From DASSWG01 sp035704905 (GTDB lineage: Bacteria > Bacteroidota > Bacteroidia > Flavobacteriales > Flavobacteriaceae): a stretch of DNA of 31,806 nt. A program made the position numbers and the translations under genes. Shown here in pieces: positions 7,601-16,146 of this stretch (the stretch's first letter is position 1; each line of letters begins with the position of its first letter). The stretch lies in contig DASSWN010000024.1 of NCBI GenBank assembly GCA_035704905.1, positions 1 through 31,806 of the forward strand. The letters run 5' to 3'. The notes under the pieces were generated by a model. That model was given only the letters and a program-made list of their open reading frames with translations. It was not told the origin of the DNA and ran no database searches.

Positions 7601-8448
7601 ATTTGAACCAGTTGGTGGCCGATTTGTTGCACAACTACAAAATCAAGGAAAATGACCTTCAAGGTAACTTGCGACGTGAAAAATTCACCATTTCTGTTGG
7701 CGATGAACTTCCTTCGGGCATCATTAAATTGGCAAAAGTATATATCGCCAAAAAACGAAAACTGAAAGTTGGGGACAAAATGGCTGGACGACACGGAAAC
7801 AAAGGTATCGTGGCACGAATTGTTCGCCAAGAAGATATGCCCTTCCTGGAAGATGGAACGCCCGTTGATATCGTGTTGAACCCGCTTGGTGTACCATCAC
7901 GTATGAACATCGGTCAGATTTATGAAACCGTTTTGGGCTGGGCCGGACAAAAATTGGGCAAGAAATATGCGACCCCAATCTTTGATGGCGCATCCATCGA
8001 TCAAATCAATGCCCTGACAGATGAAGCGGGAATTCCTCGTTTCGGGCACACCTATTTGTATGATGGCGGAACAGGCGACCGTTTCGACCAGCCGGCAACT
8101 GTCGGTGTGATTTATATGCTGAAACTTGGCCACATGATCGACGACAAAATGCACGCACGATCCATCGGACCATACTCTTTGATCACGCAGCAACCACTTG
8201 GCGGTAAAGCGCAATTTGGAGGCCAGCGATTCGGAGAAATGGAGGTATGGGCCTTGGAAGCTTACGGTGCTTCGGCAACTTTACGGGAAATATTGACCGT
8301 GAAATCCGATGATGTGATCGGACGTGCAAAAACTTATGAAGCGATCGTAAAAGGAGAACCTATGCCAGAACCAGGACTTCCGGAATCTTTCAACGTGTTG
8401 ATGCACGAATTGAAAGGACTCGGATTGGATATAAGACTCGAGGAATAA
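4636..8448 (+). CDS. rpoB: DNA-directed RNA polymerase subunit beta
   Basis: RpoB forms one side of the RNA polymerase active cleft and carries the rifampicin-binding pocket. The product is 1270 residues, normal for Bacteroidota. The rifampicin region lies at about residues 467-493: QLSQFMDQTNPLAEITHKRR at 470-489, followed by LSAL at 490-493. Residues equivalent to E. coli Q513, D516, H526, R529 and S531 are the wild-type ones, so no classical resistance change is seen; the E. coli S522 position is Ala. Further signatures are RPoB cluster GYNFEDAIVISE (about residue 773) and, near the C-terminus, GGKAQFGGQRFGEMEVWALE. It is 91 bp upstream of rpoC, with which it is almost certainly cotranscribed. 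Confidence 0.98.
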   Translation: MLATQNERINFSSVKNKPGYPDFLDIQIKSFQDFFQLETKTEERGNEGLYNTFMENFPITDTRNQFVLEFLDYFVDPPRYSIQECIERGLTYSVPLKARLKLYCTDPEHEDFETIVQDVYLGTIPYMTPSGTFCINGAERVVVSQLHRSPGVFFGQSFHANGTKLYSARVIPFKGSWIEFATDINSVMYAYIDRKKKLPVTTLFRAIGFERDKDILEIFDLAEEIKVSKTGLKKVIGRKLAARVLNTWYEDFVDEDTGEVVSIERNEIVLDRDTELEKEHIEEILETGSKTILLHKEDSASGDYAIIHNTLQKDPTNSEKEAVEHIYRQLRNAEPPDEETARGIIDKLFFSDQRYNLGEVGRYRMNKKLGLDIPMDKQVLTKEDIITIIKYLIELINSKAEIDDIDHLSNRRVRTVGEQLSQQFGVGLSRMARTIRERMNVRDNEVFTPIDLINAKTLSSVINSFFGTNQLSQFMDQTNPLAEITHKRRLSALGPGGLSRERAGFEVRDVHYTHYGRLCPIETPEGPNIGLISSLSVYAKVNGMGFIETPYREVTAGRINLSEQPVYLSAEEEEEKKIGQANIPIGEDGTIEKDKVIARMEGDFPVVDPTELDYIDVAPNQISSISASLIPFLEHDDANRALMGSNMMRQAVPLLRVDSPIVGTGLERQVATDSRVLINAEGEGTVEYVDAEKIIIKYDRTDDERMVSFDDDSKTYDLVKFRKTNQGTSVNLKPIVRVGDRVSKGQVLCQGYATEAGELALGRNMKVAFMPWKGYNFEDAIVISEKVVRDDIFTSIHIDEYSLEVRDTKLGNEELTDDIPNVSEEATKDLDENGMIRIGAEVKPGDILIGKITPKGESDPTPEEKLLRAIFGDKAGDVKDASLKASPSLNGVVIDKKLFARAVKDKRKRAQDKEDIAKLEEKYYVKFETLKSKLVDKLFAIIGGKTAQGVQNDLGEDILPRGKKYTLKMLNSVEDYTHLTQGTWTTDKHLNQLVADLLHNYKIKENDLQGNLRREKFTISVGDELPSGIIKLAKVYIAKKRKLKVGDKMAGRHGNKGIVARIVRQEDMPFLEDGTPVDIVLNPLGVPSRMNIGQIYETVLGWAGQKLGKKYATPIFDGASIDQINALTDEAGIPRFGHTYLYDGGTGDRFDQPATVGVIYMLKLGHMIDDKMHARSIGPYSLITQQPLGGKAQFGGQRFGEMEVWALEAYGASATLREILTVKSDDVIGRAKTYEAIVKGEPMPEPGLPESFNVLMHELKGLGLDIRLEE

Positions 8449-8539
8449 GAGGATTCAGCATTAAATGCAAAATTTTTATGAATTCCGATTGCATAAACGA
8501 AACTCTGAATTCATAGTTCATAATTCATAATTAAAAAAA

Positions 8540-11500
8540 ATGGCAAGAACTAACGATAATATCACACAAAAGAAATTTAATCAAATTTCTATAGGTTTGG
8601 CATCACCCGAATCGATTTTGGCCGAATCGCGCGGAGAAGTGCTAAAACCGGAAACAATTAACTACCGAACGCATAAACCAGAGCGTGACGGCTTGTTCTG
8701 CGAACGTATTTTTGGTCCCGTAAAAGACTACGAATGCGCCTGTGGAAAATATAAAAGAATCCGCTACAAAGGCATTGTTTGCGACCGATGTGGTGTAGAG
8801 GTAACCGAAAAGAAAGTACGGCGGGACCGCGTGGGGCACATCAATTTGGTGGTTCCCGTGGCGCATATTTGGTATTTTCGTTCCTTGCCGAACAAAATCG
8901 GCTACCTTTTGGGAATCCCTTCCAAGAAATTGGATATGATCATTTATTATGAACGATATGTGGTCATTCAACCCGGTATAGCAAAAAATGAAGATGGTTC
9001 GGAACTTAAGAAAATGGATTTCTTGACGGAGGAAGAATATTTGACCATTCTGGATAGTGTTCCCCAAGAAAACCAATATTTGGAAGACGACGATCCAAAT
9101 AAATTCATCGCAAAAATGGGTGCGGAATGTCTGATTGAAATCCTTCGCCGATTGGATTTGGATGAACTTTCCTACGAATTGCGTCACAGCGCGAGCACCG
9201 AAACTTCCAAACAACGTAAAACGGAAGCCTTAAAACGTTTGCAGGTTGTGGAAGCTTTGCGCGATGCGAACAAAACCCGCGAAAACAAACCCGAATGGAT
9301 GATCATGAAGGTCATTCCGGTTATCCCACCAGAATTGCGCCCGTTGGTGCCATTGGATGGTGGCCGTTTCGCAACTTCCGATTTGAACGATTTGTACCGT
9401 CGGGTGATTATTCGAAACAACCGATTGAAACGTTTGGTGGAAATTAAAGCCCCTGAAGTTATTCTTCGGAACGAAAAAAGGATGTTGCAAGAATCTGTGG
9501 ATTCACTTTTCGACAATACCCGAAAATCTTCCGCAGTAAAAACCGACTCCAACCGACCTTTGAAATCGCTTTCCGATTCCCTGAAAGGAAAACAAGGCCG
9601 TTTCCGTCAAAACTTATTGGGGAAACGGGTTGATTATTCCGCGCGTTCGGTAATCGTCGTTGGACCGGAATTGCGCTTGTTCGAATGCGGACTTCCAAAA
9701 AACATGGCTGCCGAATTGTACAAACCTTTTGTGATCCGAAAATTAATCGAACGCGGTATCGTGAAAACTGTAAAATCGGCCAAAAAAATCATCGATAAAA
9801 AAGAACCGGTGGTTTGGGACATTTTAGAAAATGTTCTGAAAGGACATCCGGTGCTGCTAAACCGTGCCCCGACTCTTCACCGTTTGGGTATTCAAGCTTT
9901 TCAACCAAAATTGATCGAAGGAAAAGCAATTCGTTTGCATCCGTTGGTTTGTACGGCTTTCAACGCCGATTTCGACGGTGACCAAATGGCGGTACATTTG
10001 CCACTCGGTCCCGAAGCAATTTTGGAAGCACAACTTTTGATGTTGGCCTCTCATAATATTTTGAACCCTGCGAACGGTTCGCCGGTAACGGTTCCTTCGC
10101 AAGATATGGTGCTCGGGCTTTACTATATGACAAAATCACGAATTTCCACACCGGAAGTTCCGATTGCAGGCGAAGGTTTAACGTTTTATTCCGCGGAAGA
10201 AGTTGTGATCGCTTACAACGAAAAACGTTTGCATATCAATGCGAATATTAAAATTCGCACAAAAGATTTCAACGAAGAAGGTGAATTGGTTTATAAAATC
10301 ATTGAAACCACAACAGGTCGCGTGTTGTTCAATCAATATGTTCCCGAAAAAGCAGGATTTATCAACGAGGTATTGACAAAAAAATCGCTTCGTGATATTA
10401 TTGGGGATATTTTGAAATATACCAGCGTTCCCGAAACTGCCGATTTCCTTGACAACATCAAAGATTTGGGCTATGGATTTGCCTTCCGCGGAGGCTTGTC
10501 TTTCTCTTTGGGGGATATTATTATTCCGGAAGAAAAAACCGGAATGATCGACGATGCAAATGCGCAAGTTGAAGGAATTATGGCCAACTACAATATGGGG
10601 TTGATTACCAACAACGAGCGTTATAACCAAGTTATTGACATTTGGACCGCTACCAACGCGAGTTTGACCGAATTGGCGATGAAGCGAATTCGTGAAGACA
10701 ACCAGGGTTTCAACTCGGTTTACATGATGTTGGATTCTGGGGCAAGGGGTTCCAAAGAACAAATCCGTCAATTGACCGGTATGCGTGGTTTGATGGCAAA
10801 ACCAAAAAAATCAAGCGCCGGAGGCGGGGAAATTATTGAAAACCCGATCCTTTCCAACTTTAAGGAAGGATTGTCCATTTTGGAATACTTCATCTCTACT
10901 CACGGAGCGCGTAAAGGTCTTGCCGATACGGCTTTGAAAACGGCCGATGCCGGATATTTGACCCGTCGTTTGGTGGACGTGTCGCAAGATGTTATTATCA
11001 ACGAAGAAGATTGTGGCACGTTGCGTGGATTGGAAATCCAAGCTTTGAAGAAAAACGAAGAAATCATCGAAACGCTCGGTGCCCGAATTTTGGGACGTAC
11101 AGCTTTGAACGATGTGGTAGATCCGCTTTCACAAGAAGTTTTGGTGGAGGCCGGCGAAGTTATTGATGAAAACATTGTAACCAAAATCAGTAATTCCGCT
11201 TTGGACACCGTGGAGGTTCGTTCGGCATTGACATGTGAAGCCACAAAAGGAATTTGTATGAAATGCTACGGAAGAAACCTTGCAACCGGAAAAATGGTGC
11301 AAAAAGGGGAAGCTGTAGGTGTTGTGGCAGCGCAATCGATCGGAGAGCCTGGAACACAGTTGACATTGCGTACCTTCCACGTGGGTGGTATTGCCGGAAA
11401 CATTTCCGAAGAAAACAAATTGATCGCACGCTTCAGTGGAAAAGCTGAAATAGAGGATCTTAAAACCGTGAAAGGCGAAAGCAACGATGGAAAAGAAGCC

Positions 11501-12841
11501 GATATCGTAATTTCCCGTACTTCGGAACTTAAAATTATCGATAAAAAGACCGGAATTGTTTTGAGTACCAACGTAATTCCTTATGGTTCGCAACTCTTCA
11601 TAAAACCAGGAGACACGGTTGAAAAAGGGGATGTTGTTTGCCAATGGGATCCGTACAACGGGGTGATTATTTCGGAATTTGCCGGAAAAATCAAATTCGA
11701 AAACATCGAACAAGGAGTTACCTACCAAGTTGAAACCGATGAACAAACCGGTTTCCAAGAAAAAGTAATTTCAGAATCGAGGAACAAGAAAAAAATTCCG
11801 ACCTTATTGATTTTGGGCAAAAAAGACGAAGTTATCCGATCGTACAACTTGCCGGTAGGTGCCTATTTGATGGTGGATGATTCGGAAAAAATCAAGATTG
11901 GAAAAATTTTGGTGAAAATTCCGCGTAAATCAGCAAAATCGGGCGATATCACCGGAGGTCTTCCTCGAGTTACCGAGCTTTTTGAAGCTCGAAACCCTTC
12001 CAACCCAGCAGTGGTAAGCGAAATTGATGGGGTGGTTTCTTTCGGAAAAATCAAACGTGGAAACAGGGAAATTATCGTTGAGTCGAAATTGGGCGAAGTG
12101 AAAAAATACTTGGTCAAATTGTCAAATCAGATTTTGGTGCAGGAAAACGATTATGTTCGTGCCGGAATGCCACTTTCTGACGGTTCGGTTACCCCGGAAG
12201 ATATCCTGAATATTAAAGGCCCAAATGCGGTACAGCAATATTTGGTGAATGAAGTGCAGGAAGTTTATCGCTTGCAAGGGGTGAAAATCAACGACAAACA
12301 TTTTGAAGTCGTGGTTCGTCAAATGATGCGAAAAGTTCGAATTATTGATTCGGGCGACACCATTTTCCTAGAGAACCAATTGATCCACAAATCGGATTTC
12401 ATTGAGGAAAACGATGCGATTTTCGGCAAAAAAGTAATCGAAGACGCCGGAGAAAGCCAAACCTTGAAACCGGGACAAATTATTACCGCACGGGAATTGC
12501 GGGATGAAAATTCCATTTTGCGTCGCGAAGATAAGATTCTGGCCACGGCACGGGATGCAGAACCGGCAACGGCGACCCCAATTCTGCAAGGAATTACAAG
12601 GGCTTCGTTGCAAACCAAATCCTTTATTTCGGCGGCTTCTTTCCAAGAAACCACCAAAGTGTTAAACGAAGCCGCTGTTAGCGGAAAAGTCGATACCTTG
12701 GAAGGCTTGAAAGAAAATGTGATCGTGGGACATAAAATTCCCGCCGGAACCGGAATGCGCGAATATGATAGCATCATTGTAGGCTCCAAGGAAGAGTTCG
12801 AAGAGAAAATGAGGGCCAAAGAAGAAGTAAACTTTAATTAA
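8540..12841 (+). CDS. rpoC: DNA-directed RNA polymerase subunit beta'
   Basis: RpoC carries the catalytic Mg2+ site of RNA polymerase. The 1433-residue product is full length for Bacteroidota. Seen in order are the N-terminal zinc ribbon (CACGKYKRIRYKGIVCDRCG, residues about 66-85), the catalytic motif NADFDGDQM at 475-483 with D477, D479 and D481, the trigger-loop/bridge-helix region (GARGSKEQIRQLTGMRGLMA, about 735-754), and the second zinc site CEATKGICMKCYG (about 899-911). The gene is intact. The AT-rich spacer before it (8449-8539) holds a stuttering word related to GTTCATAATTCATAATTA that ends at the start codon. Confidence 0.98.
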   Translation: MARTNDNITQKKFNQISIGLASPESILAESRGEVLKPETINYRTHKPERDGLFCERIFGPVKDYECACGKYKRIRYKGIVCDRCGVEVTEKKVRRDRVGHINLVVPVAHIWYFRSLPNKIGYLLGIPSKKLDMIIYYERYVVIQPGIAKNEDGSELKKMDFLTEEEYLTILDSVPQENQYLEDDDPNKFIAKMGAECLIEILRRLDLDELSYELRHSASTETSKQRKTEALKRLQVVEALRDANKTRENKPEWMIMKVIPVIPPELRPLVPLDGGRFATSDLNDLYRRVIIRNNRLKRLVEIKAPEVILRNEKRMLQESVDSLFDNTRKSSAVKTDSNRPLKSLSDSLKGKQGRFRQNLLGKRVDYSARSVIVVGPELRLFECGLPKNMAAELYKPFVIRKLIERGIVKTVKSAKKIIDKKEPVVWDILENVLKGHPVLLNRAPTLHRLGIQAFQPKLIEGKAIRLHPLVCTAFNADFDGDQMAVHLPLGPEAILEAQLLMLASHNILNPANGSPVTVPSQDMVLGLYYMTKSRISTPEVPIAGEGLTFYSAEEVVIAYNEKRLHINANIKIRTKDFNEEGELVYKIIETTTGRVLFNQYVPEKAGFINEVLTKKSLRDIIGDILKYTSVPETADFLDNIKDLGYGFAFRGGLSFSLGDIIIPEEKTGMIDDANAQVEGIMANYNMGLITNNERYNQVIDIWTATNASLTELAMKRIREDNQGFNSVYMMLDSGARGSKEQIRQLTGMRGLMAKPKKSSAGGGEIIENPILSNFKEGLSILEYFISTHGARKGLADTALKTADAGYLTRRLVDVSQDVIINEEDCGTLRGLEIQALKKNEEIIETLGARILGRTALNDVVDPLSQEVLVEAGEVIDENIVTKISNSALDTVEVRSALTCEATKGICMKCYGRNLATGKMVQKGEAVGVVAAQSIGEPGTQLTLRTFHVGGIAGNISEENKLIARFSGKAEIEDLKTVKGESNDGKEADIVISRTSELKIIDKKTGIVLSTNVIPYGSQLFIKPGDTVEKGDVVCQWDPYNGVIISEFAGKIKFENIEQGVTYQVETDEQTGFQEKVISESRNKKKIPTLLILGKKDEVIRSYNLPVGAYLMVDDSEKIKIGKILVKIPRKSAKSGDITGGLPRVTELFEARNPSNPAVVSEIDGVVSFGKIKRGNREIIVESKLGEVKKYLVKLSNQILVQENDYVRAGMPLSDGSVTPEDILNIKGPNAVQQYLVNEVQEVYRLQGVKINDKHFEVVVRQMMRKVRIIDSGDTIFLENQLIHKSDFIEENDAIFGKKVIEDAGESQTLKPGQIITARELRDENSILRREDKILATARDAEPATATPILQGITRASLQTKSFISAASFQETTKVLNEAAVSGKVDTLEGLKENVIVGHKIPAGTGMREYDSIIVGSKEEFEEKMRAKEEVNFN

Positions 12842-12847
12842 ATGAAA

Positions 12848-12880
12848 ATCCGTTCCGAGAAATTGGAACGGATTTTTTTT
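12848..12880 (+). terminator. Rho-independent terminator after rpoC
   Basis: The stem ATCCGTTCC / GGAACGGAT (12848-12856 with 12865-12873) has an 8-base loop and runs into eight Ts. It begins 6 bp after the rpoC stop. A second small palindrome, TTTCCC-GA-GGGAAA, lies at 12891-12904. Confidence 0.9.
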
Positions 12881-12921
12881 ATAAAAAACCTTTCCCGAGG
12901 GAAAAACAAAAACCAACGAAA

Positions 12922-13248
12922 ATGGAAAACGAAAATAAAAAACAACCAAAAGGCAACCAGAAGCAAATCAATATCGAATTGGAGGAAGCGGTGGCGCAAG
13001 GAATCTATAGCAATTTGGCCATTATCAACCATTCCGTATCGGAATTTGTAGTGGATTTTGTAAACATCATGCCAGGAACCCCGAAAAGCAAGGTGAAATC
13101 GCGAATCATCTTGACACCCCAGCACGCCAAACGTTTATTGAATGCTTTGGGGGAAAATATCCGACGATTTGAAAATGCGCATGGCGAAATAAAAGACTAC
13201 GAAAAGCAACCCATTCCGTTGAATTTTGGCCCTACCGGACAGGCTTAG
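12922..13248 (+). CDS. DUF3467 family protein
   Basis: The 108-residue product matches the DUF3467 family, small conserved proteins of unknown function. The recognisable core is AEGIYSNLAIINHSxxEFVxDFxxxxPG followed by KVxSRIxLTPQHAKRLLxALxxNI, seen here as QGIYSNLAIINHSVSEFVVD, then MPGTPKSKVKSRIILTPQ and HAKRLLNALGENIRRFE. The charged N-terminus (about 15 residues) is Lys/Gln/Asn-rich. Position directly after rpoC is typical of Bacteroidota genomes. A terminator lies before it and another after it, so it is probably expressed by read-through or from a weak promoter of its own. Function unknown. Confidence 0.9.
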   Translation: MENENKKQPKGNQKQINIELEEAVAQGIYSNLAIINHSVSEFVVDFVNIMPGTPKSKVKSRIILTPQHAKRLLNALGENIRRFENAHGEIKDYEKQPIPLNFGPTGQA

Positions 13249-13302
13249 TGCTCAGTTGGCAGTTGCAGTAAGCAGTTCCAATGGCAGTGCAGAAAACAAA
13301 AC

Positions 13303-13332
13303 CCGTTTCCAAATTTGGAAACGGTTTTTTTT
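13303..13332. terminator. Bidirectional terminator between DUF3467 gene and eptA-like gene
   Basis: CCGTTTCC (13303-13310) pairs with GGAAACGG (13317-13324) around AAATTT, followed by eight Ts on the plus strand. Read on the minus strand the hairpin is followed by GGGTTTTGTTTT. It can therefore close both the DUF3467 gene and the convergent phosphoethanolamine transferase gene. Its stem and downstream bases resemble the rpoC terminator. Confidence 0.85.
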
Positions 13333-13399
13333 ATAAAAAAACTTTCCGCAGAAAAAATTAAAACCCTTAGGATTTTTTGTATAAAGTATCTGCAAACAA

Positions 13400-14923
13400 C
13401 TACTTTTTAAATATGCTCATTTCCTGATCATATATTGGGCTATCGACTGCCAAAAAATCTAAAACGCTATGAAAGACATAGTGTTGCTCCAGCGGTTTTT
13501 CATCGCTTATAAATTTGGCATTTTCCGAGGTCCACACAATAAATGGAATATCAAATTGCTCATCGGGTGCAATACTTTTTGGCAAACCATGCATGTACAG
13601 GTTGTTTTCGCCCAAGGATTCGCCATGATCCGAAACAAAAATCATAAGGGAATTGTATTCTTTTAACTGTTTTAAATCCTCAATTAAAGTGGCAAGAAGG
13701 TAGTCGGTGTACAATATGGTGTTGTCATAAGCATTTATTAGCTCTTGTTGGGTACAATTTGCCAATTCAACATTTTTACATTCCGGTTTAAAAACGCTAA
13801 ACCGTTCGGGGTGTTTTTTGTAATAAGTCGGTCCGTGACTGGTGCTGGTATGCAGCACAATTAAAATTTTATTCTTATCACTGTTTCGTATTTGTTCTTT
13901 CAAACCTGCAAGCAGCACACTGTCATACTCGCAATCTTCCCCTTCACATAATTTTCGCAGTTCGGCTTCGGACATAAAATTTTTAATTTGAACCTTCGGT
14001 TCTCCCCAATTGGTGGTTCTCCAAATAACTTCTACATCGTTTCTATATAAGTAATTGGGCAAAATTTCGTATAATTTATTAGTGCTCTTATGCTCCAAAA
14101 TACACTTCACGCCGGCGGTTGTGTAGGTTGCGCAAGACTCTGCTTTAAAGTGGTGCAAATTTTCAATTTTGGACAATAACGGATTCGTGTTCTTTTCATA
14201 GCCGTATAGAGAGAAATTTTGACTTCTTGCAGATTCGCCGATCACTAAAACAGCAACAGCTTTTTCATTGTTTTCGATTGTTGCATCCGGCAGCAAAATT
14301 TGCTTTTCATTTTCTTTGTTTTTCTTATAATAAAACCGGCACGTGTTTACCACATAAGACCACGGCATCACTATGGCGCCCAATGTTTTGGAATTTTTAT
14401 CAATCCAAAGCCAGTTTGGTGCATTGGCATAGGCAAGCGATAACAGAAAAATTAAAATCAGCGAAGTGTGAATCAGGAATTTTTTAATTGTCGGCCTAAC
14501 GACTTTCACTTTAATGAGCAATATGCTTGGAATTATTCCCAAGAAAACCAAATAAAGAATGAGTGTGAAAGAAAAGAAACTGCTGGATTCCTCGAAATTT
14601 GTGTTTAGAATATTCCCGATCATCGATCGATCTATTATCACACCATAGGTATTGATAAAATAAATTGCGATAGCGTTGATATTAAAAAAAAGAACCAGTA
14701 TCCATCTGCCCACAATTCGAAGAAGGTAGAGCCCTATATAAAAAACAAATGCATTCAATAATATTGCCGAAATGCTTAAACTTATAAGCAACAAAATACC
14801 ACTTAGGCTTTTTACATTGAAATTATTGCATACGAACGTATAGAAGGGCAAATGGTATAAAACCACATTCACAACACTTACAATTAATGCAAAATAGCTT
14901 AATTTAATTTTTCCTTTTAGCAT
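13400..14923 (-). CDS. Phosphoethanolamine transferase, EptA/MCR-like (lipid A modification)
   Basis: This 507-residue inner-membrane enzyme belongs to the alkaline-phosphatase-fold sulfatase superfamily that moves phosphoethanolamine from phosphatidylethanolamine to lipid A or another glycan. About five membrane spans fill residues 8-165, and the catalytic domain is periplasmic. Metal and nucleophile positions match EptA/MCR-1: E230 in VIGESARSQNFSLYGY, T268 in SCATYTTAGVKC, and D432-H433 in SDHGESLGE, with H445 nearby. C264 and C274 are spaced like an MCR-1 disulfide pair. The start at 14923 overlaps the upstream PAP2 gene by 20 bp, implying translational coupling. Lipid A is the likely acceptor because of that partner, and modification would lower the charge and polymyxin sensitivity; the acceptor is inferred, not seen. 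Confidence 0.9.
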   Translation of the reverse strand: MLKGKIKLSYFALIVSVVNVVLYHLPFYTFVCNNFNVKSLSGILLLISLSISAILLNAFVFYIGLYLLRIVGRWILVLFFNINAIAIYFINTYGVIIDRSMIGNILNTNFEESSSFFSFTLILYLVFLGIIPSILLIKVKVVRPTIKKFLIHTSLILIFLLSLAYANAPNWLWIDKNSKTLGAIVMPWSYVVNTCRFYYKKNKENEKQILLPDATIENNEKAVAVLVIGESARSQNFSLYGYEKNTNPLLSKIENLHHFKAESCATYTTAGVKCILEHKSTNKLYEILPNYLYRNDVEVIWRTTNWGEPKVQIKNFMSEAELRKLCEGEDCEYDSVLLAGLKEQIRNSDKNKILIVLHTSTSHGPTYYKKHPERFSVFKPECKNVELANCTQQELINAYDNTILYTDYLLATLIEDLKQLKEYNSLMIFVSDHGESLGENNLYMHGLPKSIAPDEQFDIPFIVWTSENAKFISDEKPLEQHYVFHSVLDFLAVDSPIYDQEMSIFKK

Positions 14924-15773
14924 AAATACTTGTCATTAGTGCTACCGTAATAATCAACGCAATTACCGCCAAATAATAGATCGGCAAATTCTCCTCAATT
15001 ATTTTTTTTACAATAAGTGCCGCCCAAATAATAAAAGCCAAAATAAAGAAAGGGTAATATCTTTGGTTTTTGATCCAAGTTAACCAATTCAATTTATTAT
15101 TAATTACAATTCCGATAACCACCACAGCATAACCGATCAAACTTCCAATAATTACATCCAAAGGATAATGCGCCCCCACGCCAACCCTGGAAAATGCAAG
15201 AATTAATCCGACAAGAATCATAAAAAAGGCCCAGGCAATTTTATTGACAGTTTTTTTGGGCATAAAAGCAAATAAAATAATTGAAATCACTATGAAAGTA
15301 GCGATGGAATGTCCGGAAGGCAAAGAGGTATTTCCCCTAAGCGTTCTTCCAATAATAAAAAAACCTTCATTTTCAAAAACAGCCGCTGGCCTTGGCATTG
15401 CAAACAGCCTTTTAAGTGCGGCGGAAACAATTAACGAAAGTAAAGCGGATGTTATCAAAGCTTCCCAGAGTTTAGGGAAGTAAATGAAAAAAATAGTTAT
15501 TAAAGGAAAAAATATGAGGACATCGCCCAATTGGGTCAAATTGAATTGCAAATTGGGGAATTTGGATAAATTTCTGTTTAGGAAATAAAACAAATCCCTT
15601 TGAACATTTATATATCCGTCGACAAAACTTTCCTCATTAAGAAAAATAAAATAGAAAAAAATGAGCAACAATATTAAAAGCGGGGGAATTAAAAGGGATA
15701 ATTTTACATTCGACAGATTATCCGAAACTTTTTGAGTCCGTGTGGTGTTTCTTATACTATTCTTTTTCTCCAT
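14904..15773 (-). CDS. PAP2-family membrane phosphatase, possible lipid A 1-phosphatase
   Basis: This 289-residue integral membrane protein has the three PAP2 motifs: K121-x6-R128-P129 (KRLFAMPRP), P152-S-G-H155 (PSGHS), and S195-R-x5-H202-x3-D206 (SRVGVGAHYPLD). The two histidines and D206 form the active site of this phosphatase superfamily, which removes phosphate from lipid substrates outside the inner membrane. About six spans and a soluble N-terminus of 25 residues are seen. It is the first gene of a two-gene operon with the EptA-like transferase, a pairing like LpxE-EptA of Helicobacter pylori, where the 1-phosphate is removed before phosphoethanolamine is added. An undecaprenyl-pyrophosphate or phosphatidylglycerol-phosphate phosphatase cannot be excluded. 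Confidence 0.85.
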   Translation of the reverse strand: MEKKNSIRNTTRTQKVSDNLSNVKLSLLIPPLLILLLIFFYFIFLNEESFVDGYINVQRDLFYFLNRNLSKFPNLQFNLTQLGDVLIFFPLITIFFIYFPKLWEALITSALLSLIVSAALKRLFAMPRPAAVFENEGFFIIGRTLRGNTSLPSGHSIATFIVISIILFAFMPKKTVNKIAWAFFMILVGLILAFSRVGVGAHYPLDVIIGSLIGYAVVVIGIVINNKLNWLTWIKNQRYYPFFILAFIIWAALIVKKIIEENLPIYYLAVIALIITVALMTSIYAKRKN

Positions 15774-15801
15774 CTAAAAAAAAGTTTCCTCTATCTATTT
15801 T

Positions 15802-15830
15802 CAAAATTATACCAAATCGGTTAAATTCAA
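15802..15830 (-). promoter_or_regulatory. Candidate promoter for the PAP2-eptA operon
   Basis: Read on the minus strand, TTG (15830-15828) is followed after 18 bases by TAATTTTG (15809-15802), fitting the Bacteroidota TTG / TAnnTTTG form, about 30 bp before the PAP2 start. A second TAATTTTG copy (15854-15847) has no suitable upstream element. Confidence 0.4.
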
Positions 15831-16146
15831 TACGATAAATTCTGCTCAAAATTAGAATTTTATTCTGAATATAGAATCTTTCGCGCCACAATATACTTTG
15901 TTTTTATTTTTTTTCGGAATAATTATATTAACCGTGAATTGTATGATGTCTAAACATAAAGCAACTAATTACAAGCAGCCTTGCAAAACTTCAATGCAAC
16001 TATAAATGGATCGTTTGATTTCAAAAAAATGAAATTAAACGATCCATTGTTCATATATTCAACCCAGTATATTGAGTCAATTTTATAGCCAGATCAATAC
16101 TTCCATGGCTCTTTAATAATCGATTTAGAAACGTGTTGTCCGGCGA
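15831..16146. other. AT-rich intergenic region between the 1355-residue protein gene and the PAP2 gene
   Basis: Apart from the promoter candidate to its left and the long hairpin at 16006-16047, I see no gene or named element here. The sequence is low in GC with A and T runs. Confidence 0.6.
16006..16047. terminator. Long near-perfect hairpin, probable terminator of the 1355-residue protein gene
   Basis: An 18-bp stem (16006-16023 with 16030-16047, one G-T pair) closes an AAAAAA loop. It lies about 100 bp downstream of the minus-strand T9SS type B gene. Neither strand has a good T tract after the stem, so it may protect the mRNA 3' end or be an intergenic element rather than a classical terminator. 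Confidence 0.5.

Noticed and set aside
5109..12819. Many minus-strand open frames of up to about 200 codons inside rpoB and rpoC
   Set aside because: rpoB and rpoC are complete and conserved here; the opposite frames show no promoters or motifs.
12842..13051. Open frame overlapping the start of the DUF3467 gene
   Set aside because: It runs through the rpoC terminator and is out of frame with the well-supported DUF3467 protein.
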